Shown here: in pieces, positions 1-6,030 of the stretch
Layout of the letters: each line of letters starts with the position of its first letter
Numbering within the stretch: position 1 is the stretch's first letter
Assembly (NCBI GenBank): GCA_019689775.1
Contig: JADGGV010000135.1
Location: 1-8,794 of the forward strand
Length of the DNA stretch: 8,794 nt
Source: Gemmatimonadota bacterium
GTDB lineage: Bacteria; Gemmatimonadota; Gemmatimonadetes; Longimicrobiales; RSA9
Direction: 5' to 3'
The notes under the pieces: model-generated
Told to the model about the DNA's origin: nothing
Database searches by the model: none
What the model saw: only the letters and a program-made list of their open reading frames with translations
Position numbers and translations under genes: made by a program

Positions 1-1
1 C

Positions 2-187
2 ACAGGGATCGGGCGGGACCGGCTCGAGGCGATCGAGGCGCGGGTGATCGAGGAGGTTGACGCGGCGGCGGAGCGGGCGCTGGCGTCGCGGGAGCGCGCG
101 AAGGCGGAGCCGTCGGCGGCCGAGTATCCGGGGTTCAGCGCGGGTGAGCGCCAGCCGGGGCTGGCGTGGCGGCTCAGGCGCGCGTGA
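2..187 (+). CDS. C-terminal fragment, probable 2-oxoacid dehydrogenase E1 alpha subunit
   Basis: Only the last 61 codons are present, ending at TGA 185-187; the gene starts left of the window. The fragment opens with an amphipathic, acidic helix (RLEAIEARVIEEVDAAAERA) followed by a Pro/Glu-rich tail. This resembles the end of the thiamine-diphosphate-binding E1 alpha subunit of pyruvate or branched-chain 2-oxoacid dehydrogenases, which typically reads 'IEARV..EVDAAVEFAL.SP.P'. No catalytic motif can be seen because the cofactor-binding region is outside the window, so this is a family-resemblance call and any protein with an acidic C-terminal helix could look alike. G-ending codons throughout (GCG, CGG, GAG) match the other genes and support real coding. 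The last 14 bases overlap the 3' end of the convergent Nudix gene. Confidence 0.5.
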   Translation, partial: TGIGRDRLEAIEARVIEEVDAAAERALASRERAKAEPSAAEYPGFSAGERQPGLAWRLRRA

Positions 188-776
188 GGCCGACGTCGTC
201 GGCGAGCTGGAGGAACTGCCGCAGGATCCGGTGGGTCAACCCCCAGATGACGTACTCCCCGTAGTTGTAGGTCGGGAATCTCCGCGGTCCCCCTTCCAAC
301 TGGAGGATGAGCTCGCCGGCCGCCGCCTCGTCGGCGAGGGCCGGCAGCGGGACCCAGATCGCCGCCTCGACCTCGCTGGGGTCGGCGTGGGCGGTGGCCT
401 CGGGGCGGGCGGCGACGACGAACGGCGCGATGACGAGCGGCGGCAGGCGTCGCGAGCTGGGGGTGACCTCGTCGAGGGCGCCCATGCGCGCGGCGGCGTC
501 GAGGCAGAGCCCGGTTTCCTCGCAGGTCTCGCGGAGCGCGGTGTCGAGGAGGTCGCCGTCGCGGGGCTCGCGCCGGCCGCCGGGGAGCGCCATGTGGCCG
601 GACCAGGGGTCGGCGTCGTGCACGGCGCGCTTGATGAGCAGCAGCTCGAGCGCGTCGCGCGGTCGGAGCACGATGGCGACGGCGGCCTCGAACATCCCGG
701 GCTCGCGCGGGGCGGCGGCGGCGGGGCGGCGCTCGAGGGCGGCGCGGAGCAGGGCGAGGCGGGGATCGTCGAACAT
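174..776 (-). CDS. Nudix hydrolase, CoA-diphosphatase type (NudL/NUDT7-like)
   Basis: A 200-residue single-domain Nudix hydrolase, expected to cut a nucleoside-diphosphate-linked substrate in the cytosol. CoA or its derivatives are the best guess, giving 4'-phosphopantetheine and 3',5'-ADP. The Nudix box lies at about residues 66-90 (GGRREPRDGDLLDT, then ALRETCEETGL). The metal-binding REUxEE core is R82, E83, E86 and E87, and the box has the one-residue-longer spacing seen in NUDT7/NudL. Just before it, LLLIKR (45-50) and DPWSGHMALPGG (56-67) occupy the place of the family's CoA-recognition motif, though the match is partial, so substrate is uncertain. The C-terminal YNYGEYVIWGLTHRIL (170-185) is typical of this group. 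The start is ATG 774-776; the frame stays open far upstream, but homology begins here. M28 is an alternative start that would remove the usual N-terminal helix. Convergent with the upstream dehydrogenase gene, divergent from the HNH gene. Confidence 0.88.
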   Translation of the reverse strand: MFDDPRLALLRAALERRPAAAAPREPGMFEAAVAIVLRPRDALELLLIKRAVHDADPWSGHMALPGGRREPRDGDLLDTALRETCEETGLCLDAAARMGALDEVTPSSRRLPPLVIAPFVVAARPEATAHADPSEVEAAIWVPLPALADEAAAGELILQLEGGPRRFPTYNYGEYVIWGLTHRILRQFLQLADDVGLTRA

Positions 777-782
777 GCGGCA

Positions 783-788
783 AGAGTA
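783..788 (-). promoter_or_regulatory. Candidate -10 box of a leaderless promoter for the Nudix gene
   Basis: On the minus strand TACTCT (fits TAnnnT) ends 6 bases before the ATG at 776. Exactly 17 bp further upstream lies TTGCTC (plus-strand 806-811), which has the TTG core of a -35 box. With normal -10 to start-site spacing, transcription would begin at or next to the A of the ATG, giving a leaderless mRNA. No Shine-Dalgarno sequence precedes the ATG, which agrees. In a genome this GC-rich both hexamers could arise by chance. Confidence 0.45.
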
Positions 789-828
789 CGGCGGGCGGTG
801 CGGCGGAGCAACGCAGTGGCCTGCCGTG

Positions 829-834
829 TATGAT
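829..834 (+). promoter_or_regulatory. Candidate -10 box of a leaderless promoter for the HNH gene
   Basis: TATGAT matches the TATAAT consensus at five of six positions and is unusually AT-rich for this window. It ends 5 bases before the GTG start at 840, so transcription would begin at or beside the start codon. No Shine-Dalgarno motif is present. The 17-bp spacing position (806-811, GAGCAA) shows no convincing -35 box; the TG at 827-828 abuts the hexamer and is one base off the extended -10 position. Confidence 0.45.
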
Positions 835-839
835 CGGTC

Positions 840-1160
840 GTGAAGGGACGAGCGACCGAGACGACGCCGGGACGTCGCGAGCGGGTCTTCCGGCGGGACC
901 GGAACCGCTGCGTGTACTGCGGCGTGGTGTACCCGGTGACGGAGCTGACGGTGGACCACGTGCAGCCGCGGGTGCGCGGCGGCGACCACTCGGATGGGAA
1001 TCTGGTGACGTGCTGTAGGGCGTGCAACGCCGCGAAGGGCGGCGAGGCCGCCTGGTCGTTCCTCTCTCGTAACCCGCAGATGCGGGCCAACTTCCTGAAG
1101 TATGCGACGGGAGTCTGGCCTCGCCTCCGCAGGGCCGTGATCGAGGCCGCGCAGGACTGA
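840..1160 (+). CDS. Small HNH endonuclease domain protein
   Basis: A 106-residue protein consisting of little more than one HNH nuclease domain, expected to bind one structural zinc and cut DNA with a divalent metal. Visible elements: first zinc knuckle CVYC (C24, C27); catalytic DH (D39-H40) in TVDHVQPRVRGG; H50 and N54 in the beta-beta-alpha-metal fold; second knuckle C59-R-A-C62; and the closing N63-xx-K66-G67. All key residues are intact. The basic N-terminus (RRERVFRRDRNR) is usual for stand-alone HNH proteins. GTG 840 is the only reasonable start, because an in-frame TGA sits at 831-833 and the region between start and domain is short. Such free-standing HNH proteins are common in high-GC bacteria and their role is mostly unknown. 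No restriction, toxin or phage partner is beside it, so no defence role can be claimed. The downstream lipoprotein gene starts 75 bp later on the same strand. Confidence 0.85.
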   Translation: MKGRATETTPGRRERVFRRDRNRCVYCGVVYPVTELTVDHVQPRVRGGDHSDGNLVTCCRACNAAKGGEAAWSFLSRNPQMRANFLKYATGVWPRLRRAVIEAAQD

Positions 1161-1190
1161 ACGCGACCTCTCCGCACCGCAGGGAGCGGG

Positions 1191-1206
1191 GGCCGCGTCG
1201 GCGGCC
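1191..1206 (+). other. Short perfect hairpin between HNH and lipoprotein genes
   Basis: GGCCGC (1191-1196), loop GTCG, GCGGCC (1201-1206): a 6-bp perfect G+C stem with a 4-base loop, 31 bases after the HNH stop codon. No T tract follows, so it is not a convincing intrinsic terminator. It may be a pause or RNA-stability element, or chance in such GC-rich DNA. Confidence 0.3.
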
Positions 1207-1235
1207 GACCTAGCAGTCCTCGACGTTCCATCGCA

Positions 1236-3623
1236 GTGAGCATGACGCGCCTTCGACGCCGATCCGTCCCACTCCTGGCCGGGGTGTGCCTGGCCTGGGC
1301 GGCCGCGTGCGGCCGTGCCGACCGCCCCGATCCCGCGGTGGACGCGAAGCGGGAGCTGGCACAGGGGGCCGCGTACGCGGACCGGCTCGTGCACGCGGGG
1401 ACGGGGCGGCAGGCGCCGGACGACGAGGCGACGCTCGCGCTGGGGTACCTGGAGCGACTGCGGCTCGGGCTCGGCAGCCCGTTCCGGCTGATCGACCAGG
1501 CGCTGCACGATCCGCGGCTGGACGAGGCGACGCGGCGGCTGCTCGGCTGGGCGCTGCTGGCGTGGACGGCGGAGGGCGAAGCGTACCAGCCGGACGCGGT
1601 GCCGCTCGACCGGGCGGCGGTGCCGGGCGTGGGTGCGCGGCCGGGACTTGGCCGGCACCACCTGGAGCTGATCCAGGGTGCGGTGCAGGAGGCGCGGGAC
1701 CCGCACAGCGGCGAGCTGGCGGTGCGGCTGGCGTACACGCTGGCGGCGGCGGAGGGGAGCGTGGGGCGGAGCGCGCCGCGGCTCGCGGCGCAGACGGCGG
1801 CGCTGCTGCGCGATCGGGCGCTGGCGAGGGAGGACGCGCGGCGCCTGATCCGGGCGGCGGAGGCGTCGCACACGGACGGGCTCGAGCTGCTGGTGCGCTG
1901 GCGCGCGGAGCGGCGCTTCGCGGTGGAGCAGGCGCGGCTGGGGCCGCCGCCGCTGGACGCAGAGCGCGAGGTGCTGGAGCTGGTGCCGCGGCTGGCGGAG
2001 GCGATCCGGCTGCTGGGCCCGCGGCTGGAGGGCGAGGCGCTGAGGCCGACGCGGTCGCCGCGGCCGCTGCTCGCGCCCGAGGCGGCCGAGCGGCTGGCGC
2101 AGTTGGCGGACCGGACGAACGCGCCGCCGCAGGCGCCGATCGTGGTCGCGCTTGAGATGACGCGGCGGGAGCTGCTGGGCGCTCCCGGGCTGGATGGGGC
2201 GGCGGAGGCGGCGCGGCTGCGCTTCATCGAGGAGGCGAAGAACGAGGAGCGCTTCGCCGCGGAGTACGCGCGGCTGGTGGGCGCGGGCGGGGTCGAGGAC
2301 GCGGGCCCCGCGCTGGCGCGGCTGGCGGCGGCGACGTCGCTGCGGACGTACGCGCAGGAGGCGCCGTGGTTCCCGGGCTTTGGCGGCCCGAGCGGGCGCG
2401 ACCTGGAGGAGCGCTACGGCCTGGCCGTGGAGTTCGACCGGAGCGTGCCGGCGGCGTGGCGGCCGTACTATCGGCGGATGCTGGCGACGTCGCTCGACGA
2501 CCTGGAGCGCGTGCTGCCGAGCCTGGACCTGAAGGGGTTGCGGGTGCGCATCGGCGATCTGCCGAAGGAGGCGAACGCGCTGGCGCTGCACGACCCGCGG
2601 CGGCGGATCCTGTATCTGCCGCCGGAGACGGGCGCGGGCACGATCGCCCACGAGCTGGCGCACGACCTGGACTGGCAGGCGGCGGCGCGGCGCTACGGCG
2701 TGCGCGGCGACTACGCGACGGATCTGGCGTCGCGCCGCCCGGGCGACCGCCTCGGCGCGGTCGTGGCGAGGCTGAGCAGCGCGGCGCTCCTGCCGCCGGC
2801 GCCCGGCGAGAGCGTCGCGCCGAACCATCAGCGCCGGCCGGCGGAGGTGTTCGCGCGCAACGTCGAATGGTTCGTCGCCTCCTCGCTCGCGCGGGAGGGG
2901 CGCATGGACGGGTACCTCTCGTCCGTGCAGGACGACATGCTGACCGGCTACGGCACCGTGGTGCCGCCGGACGTGACGGGTGGGGTCGGGCGCGCGCTGA
3001 TCGCGATCCTGGACGAGGTGGCGCCGGTCTACCCGGAGACGCGCGCCTGGTTCCTGAGGAGCTACGGCCCCGAGCGGCTGACGACGGCGTACGACCTGAT
3101 GCGCAGCGTGCTGGAGGGGCCGGTCGGATCGCCGGCGGCACCCGTCGGCGCGGCGGCGCTGGCGCTGCCGACGGGCGTGGCGGACTCCGCGCAGGCGGGG
3201 GCGCCGCGCGTCGGCGCCGCGCTCTCGTTCGAGGCGGTCGAGCGCGCGCGCGACGCCGGCTTCCGCGCGATCGACGAGTGGGTCTGCGCCGCGCCCGCCG
3301 CGAGCTACGATCGCCGCATCGAGGCGGACCGCCGGCGGCTCGTGCTGCTGGCGGCGGGCGCCCGGGCGCGCGGCATCGCCGCGCGGTGGGCGGCGCACGC
3401 CGCGGGCGCCGACGGCTGGCGCTGGGTGACGCGCCGCCTCTACGGCGGCGGCGCGCCGCCGCTGACGCCGGCCGACTCGGCCCGCGCCCGCATGCTGGAG
3501 CCGATCGTCGAGGCGGCGCTCGCGGTGGGAGACGCCGAGCTGCCGGAGCCGCGCGACGATTTCACGCTGGGCTCGCCGGCGCCGGGGTGCGGTGGGGCGG
3601 CGCTGTTCGGCGCGCGGCCGTGA
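1236..3623 (+). CDS. Large predicted lipoprotein with HExxH zinc-metallopeptidase motif, family unknown
   Basis: A 795-residue protein, probably exported and lipid-anchored. Residues 1-25 form a signal peptide: a basic n-region (RLRRR), hydrophobic core (VPLLAGVCLAWAA), then AAAC with Cys25 as the likely lipidated residue, although A rather than L at -3 makes the lipobox imperfect. Residues 40-370 are helical, Arg/Ala/Glu-rich and without recognisable motif. The core at about 395-560 has HELAH (H472, E473, H476) inside GTIAHELAHDLDW, preceded by a strand ending RRRILYLPP; PAEVFAR follows, placing E537 as the probable third zinc ligand, as in gluzincin-type peptidases with a downstream 'AEvFAR' helix. 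The C-terminal 230 residues are unassigned. A protease role at the envelope is inferred from the motif; the substrate is unknown. Start may be GTG 1236 or ATG 1242 two codons later; neither has a clear ribosome-binding site. Followed by a strong terminator. Confidence 0.8.
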   Translation: MSMTRLRRRSVPLLAGVCLAWAAACGRADRPDPAVDAKRELAQGAAYADRLVHAGTGRQAPDDEATLALGYLERLRLGLGSPFRLIDQALHDPRLDEATRRLLGWALLAWTAEGEAYQPDAVPLDRAAVPGVGARPGLGRHHLELIQGAVQEARDPHSGELAVRLAYTLAAAEGSVGRSAPRLAAQTAALLRDRALAREDARRLIRAAEASHTDGLELLVRWRAERRFAVEQARLGPPPLDAEREVLELVPRLAEAIRLLGPRLEGEALRPTRSPRPLLAPEAAERLAQLADRTNAPPQAPIVVALEMTRRELLGAPGLDGAAEAARLRFIEEAKNEERFAAEYARLVGAGGVEDAGPALARLAAATSLRTYAQEAPWFPGFGGPSGRDLEERYGLAVEFDRSVPAAWRPYYRRMLATSLDDLERVLPSLDLKGLRVRIGDLPKEANALALHDPRRRILYLPPETGAGTIAHELAHDLDWQAAARRYGVRGDYATDLASRRPGDRLGAVVARLSSAALLPPAPGESVAPNHQRRPAEVFARNVEWFVASSLAREGRMDGYLSSVQDDMLTGYGTVVPPDVTGGVGRALIAILDEVAPVYPETRAWFLRSYGPERLTTAYDLMRSVLEGPVGSPAAPVGAAALALPTGVADSAQAGAPRVGAALSFEAVERARDAGFRAIDEWVCAAPAASYDRRIEADRRRLVLLAAGARARGIAARWAAHAAGADGWRWVTRRLYGGGAPPLTPADSARARMLEPIVEAALAVGDAELPEPRDDFTLGSPAPGCGGAALFGARP

Positions 3624-3632
3624 ACGGCGGGC

Positions 3633-3648
3633 ACGCGGAGACGCGGAG
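3633..3648. repeat. Tandem 8-mer ACGCGGAG x2
   Basis: ACGCGGAG occurs twice back to back, 9 bases after the lipoprotein stop codon. It lies outside coding sequence. It recalls the degenerate 'cacggagacacggag' type of intergenic repeat found scattered in many environmental bacteria, but two copies in GC-rich DNA are weak evidence. Confidence 0.4.
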
Positions 3649-3685
3649 CTGGAAGGAAGGCCGCGGAGGGCTGCGGTCGCGGATG

Positions 3686-3719
3686 GCGCCCGGTAGGGAG
3701 AGCCCACCGGGCGCTTTCT
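3686..3719 (+). terminator. Strong intrinsic terminator after the lipoprotein gene
   Basis: GCGCCCGGT (3686-3694) pairs perfectly with ACCGGGCGC (3706-3714). Inside, GGG (3696-3698) pairs with CCC (3703-3705) across an AGAG loop, leaving one bulged A. The 12-bp stem is followed by TTTCT (3715-3719). It lies 62 bases after the plus-strand stop codon and 55 bases before the convergent permease end. On the minus strand the hairpin lacks a T tract, so it serves the plus-strand transcript and could only weakly stop the exporter operon. Confidence 0.8.
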
Positions 3720-3774
3720 GCTCCGGGGTGCCGGTTCGGTGCCGCAGGCGCGGAGCTCGGCCTCGAGCCCGCCA

Positions 3775-4914
3775 TCAGCCCAGCGACTTGCGGAACGCCC
3801 GCGTCGCCACGGTGAGGACGACGCTGGCGGTGAGCGCGAGGGCGGCGATCTGCGGCCACAGCTCGGCGACGCCGGCGCCCCTCAGGAAGATCCCGCGCAC
3901 CACCTCGAGAAAGTGCCGCACGGGGTTCAGGAGCGTCAGCTTCTGGAAGATCCAGGGCATCGACGTGATCGGGTACATGAATCCGGAGAGGATGATCATG
4001 GGGAGGAAGAGGAGGAACATCCCCATGAACGCCTCCTGCTGGGTGCTGGAGACGGTGGAGACGAGGAGCCCGAGGCCGAGCGCGCTCAGGATGTAGACGG
4101 CGGAGGCGACGAGGAGGAGGAGCGGGCTGCCGCGCAGCGGGATGTGGAACCAGAGCACGGCGACGAGGACGACGAGCGCCAGGTCGACGAGCGCGATGGC
4201 GGCGACCGGGATCGTCTTGCCGAGGATCAGCTCGCCGGGCGACAGCGGGCTGACCATGAGCTGCTCGAGCGTGCCGAGCTCGCGTTCCCGGACGACGGCG
4301 AGCGCGGTGAGCAGCAGCGCCATGAGCATGAGGATGACGGCGACGACGCCGGGGACGTTGTAGACCCGGCTCTCGAGGGCGGGATTGAACCAGGCGCGGA
4401 CGCGGAGGTCGACGCCGCCGCGGATCGCCTGGCCGTGCGCGTCGGCGTAGTCGAGGCCGAAGTGCTGGACGATGCGGTTCGCGTAGCCCTGCGCGACGGT
4501 CGCGGTGTTCGAGCTGGTGCCGTCGACCAGGACCTGCACGGCGGCGCCGCGGCCGGCGGCGAGGCTCCGGGCGAAGCCCCTCGGGATCTGGAGGGCGACG
4601 ACGGCGCGGCCGCGGTCGAGCGCGGCGGCGAGGTCGGCCGGGCGGTCGCTGCGGCCGACCAGGCGGAAGTAGCCGCCGGCGGTGAAGGCATCGACCAGCT
4701 CGCGCGACTCGCGCGTGCGGTCCTGGTCGACGACGAACAGCGCCGCGTTGCGCACGTCGGTGTTGACGGCGTACCCGAAGAGGAGAAGCTGTAGGATCGG
4801 CGAGGCGAAGATGATGCGCTTCGTCTTCGGGTCGCGGAAGATCTGGCGCCACTCCTTGCGCAGCAGCTCCCTGACGCGCAGCAGCGAGTCGCGCAGCTCG
4901 CGGCGGTCCCTCAT
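3775..4914 (-). CDS. ybhR: ABC-2 type exporter permease, YbhR-like
   Basis: A 379-residue inner-membrane subunit of an ABC efflux pump, the second of two paralogous permeases. Topology: cytoplasmic elbow helix with RKEWRQIFRDP (19-29); first membrane segment about 33-50 ending LLFGYAV; a periplasmic domain about 52-182 (VDQDRTRESRELV; LVDGTSSNTA; FNPALESR); then five membrane segments from 186 to about 370. Between segments two and three lies the family signature VRERELGTLEQLMVSPL (208-224), the coupling region that meets the ATPase. STQQEAFMG, ILSGFMYPI and LNPVRHFLEVVRGIFL closely follow E. coli YbhR. Its ATG overlaps the previous permease's stop (ATGA), with AAGGAG five bases upstream at 4925-4920, so the pair is translationally coupled and should form a heterodimer. 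Last gene of the operon. Substrate is not predictable; E. coli YbhFSR is linked to drug and cation export. Confidence 0.9.
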   Translation of the reverse strand: MRDRRELRDSLLRVRELLRKEWRQIFRDPKTKRIIFASPILQLLLFGYAVNTDVRNAALFVVDQDRTRESRELVDAFTAGGYFRLVGRSDRPADLAAALDRGRAVVALQIPRGFARSLAAGRGAAVQVLVDGTSSNTATVAQGYANRIVQHFGLDYADAHGQAIRGGVDLRVRAWFNPALESRVYNVPGVVAVILMLMALLLTALAVVRERELGTLEQLMVSPLSPGELILGKTIPVAAIALVDLALVVLVAVLWFHIPLRGSPLLLLVASAVYILSALGLGLLVSTVSSTQQEAFMGMFLLFLPMIILSGFMYPITSMPWIFQKLTLLNPVRHFLEVVRGIFLRGAGVAELWPQIAALALTASVVLTVATRAFRKSLG

Positions 4915-6026
4915 GCGATCTCCTTGCGGAACGAGCGGGTGGCGAGCGCGAGCCCGACGGCGGCGAAGACGATCATCGAGACGGCCTGCGGCCAGAGGAC
5001 CTCGAGGCCGACGCCCTTCAGGAAGATGCCGCGCGTGACGGCCACGAAGTAGCGCGCCGGGATGATGCGCGTGACCAGGCGGAGCGGCGCGGGCATTCCG
5101 GCGATATCGAAGAGGAAGCCGGAGAGCAGGATCGCCGGGAGGTACGTCGCGACCATGGAGACCTGCATGGCCAGGACCTGGGAGCGGAGCGCGGCGGAGA
5201 TGAAGATGCCGAGGCCGAGCGCGCCGAGCAGGAACAGGAGCGAGAGCACGCCGAGGAGGAGGATGCCGCCGCGCAGCGGTACGCCGAAGACGAGCGTGCC
5301 GGCGAGCGTCGCCATGGCGACGTCGAACAGCCCGATGCCGAGGTAGGGCACGAGCTTGCCGAGCACGACCTCGAGGCGGCCGACCGGCGTGGCGGCGAGC
5401 TGCTCCATGGTGCCGCGCTCCCACTCGCGCGCGATCGTGAGCGCCGTCAGCATCGCCGCGATGACCGACATGATCACGGCGATGAGCCCGGGGACGATCA
5501 TCCAGCGGCTCTCGAGGCGCGGGTTGTACCAGACGCGCGCCTCCGCGCGGGCGGGGATCTCGATGCGGCGGCCCTGGAGCACGACGCCGCGGGAGTAGCC
5601 GGCGACGATGGCCTCGGCGTAGCTCACGGCGATCGTCGCGGTGTTCGCGTCGCCGCCGTCGACGAGGAGCTGCACGGCGGCGTCGCGGCCGGCGGCGAGG
5701 TCCCGGGCGAAGCCGGGCGGCACGACCAGGACGCCGCGGACCTCGCCGCGCGCGAGGCGGGCGTCGACGTCGCCGTAGCCGGAGAGGCGCTGGGTGACGT
5801 GGAAGTAGCCGCTGGCCTCGAGCGCTTCGACCAGCTCGCGACTCTGGCGGCTCGCGTCCTGGTCGAGCACGGCGATGCGGATGTCATGCACGTCCCAGGT
5901 GATCGCGTAGCCGAAGAAGAGGAGGAGCGCGACCGGGAGCGCGAACGCGAGCACCATGCTGCGGACGTCGCGCCGGAGCTGGATCCACTCCTTGCGGGCG
6001 ATGGCGAGGAGGCGCACGGCGTCCAT
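4911..6026 (-). CDS. ybhS: ABC-2 type exporter permease, YbhS-like
   Basis: A 371-residue inner-membrane permease subunit of the same pump. N-terminal elbow ARKEWIQLRRDVRS (10-23) leads to membrane segment one (about 24-42, ending LLLFFGYAI). Next is a periplasmic domain (about 45-172: LDQDASRQSRELV, LVDGGDANTA, YNPRLESRW), then membrane segments near 176-199, 224-249, 253-280, 286-308 and 343-364. The coupling motif AREWERGTMEQLAATPV (199-215) has the REWERGTME form characteristic of YbhS rather than the RERE.GTLEQL form of YbhR, which separates the two paralogues. ILLSGFLFDI and IIPARYFVAVTRGIFLKG also match YbhS. ATG 6026 follows the ATPase stop by four bases and has GGAGGGG seven bases upstream. 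It very likely pairs with the downstream permease, each half contacting one of the two ATPases. Confidence 0.9.
   Translation of the reverse strand: MDAVRLLAIARKEWIQLRRDVRSMVLAFALPVALLLFFGYAITWDVHDIRIAVLDQDASRQSRELVEALEASGYFHVTQRLSGYGDVDARLARGEVRGVLVVPPGFARDLAAGRDAAVQLLVDGGDANTATIAVSYAEAIVAGYSRGVVLQGRRIEIPARAEARVWYNPRLESRWMIVPGLIAVIMSVIAAMLTALTIAREWERGTMEQLAATPVGRLEVVLGKLVPYLGIGLFDVAMATLAGTLVFGVPLRGGILLLGVLSLLFLLGALGLGIFISAALRSQVLAMQVSMVATYLPAILLSGFLFDIAGMPAPLRLVTRIIPARYFVAVTRGIFLKGVGLEVLWPQAVSMIVFAAVGLALATRSFRKEIA
4920..4925 (-). promoter_or_regulatory. Ribosome-binding site for the second permease
   Basis: AAGGAG on the minus strand, five bases before ATG 4914, lies inside the last codons of the first permease. 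It supports this start although the reading frame stays open for 170 codons upstream. Confidence 0.8.
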
Positions 6027-6030
6027 CCGC

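Noticed and set aside
830..1018. ATG at 830 opening a 62-codon plus-strand frame over the HNH gene.
   Set aside because: It is out of frame with the HNH motifs, and its ATG lies within the likely -10 hexamer. The product has no recognisable feature.
840..1160. HNH protein as part of a restriction, toxin or phage-defence cassette.
   Set aside because: Neighbours are a Nudix hydrolase and a lipoprotein. No methylase, immunity protein, integrase or repeat is nearby, so the context gives no support.
777..3707. A minus-strand frame without stops continues upstream of the Nudix start across the HNH and lipoprotein genes for almost 1,000 codons.
   Set aside because: It translates to low-complexity Arg/Pro/Ala sequence typical of antisense frames in very GC-rich DNA. 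The plus-strand frames there carry real domain motifs. The Nudix homology starts at ATG 776.
3686..3714. The hairpin as a bidirectional terminator for both convergent transcripts.
   Set aside because: A T tract follows only on the plus strand; on the minus strand the stem is followed by CATCCGC, so efficient stopping of the exporter operon is not supported.
3739..4794. Long plus-strand open frame opposite the second permease.
   Set aside because: It is Glu/Asp/Arg-rich and low-complexity, with no domain, and lies antisense to a well-conserved membrane protein.
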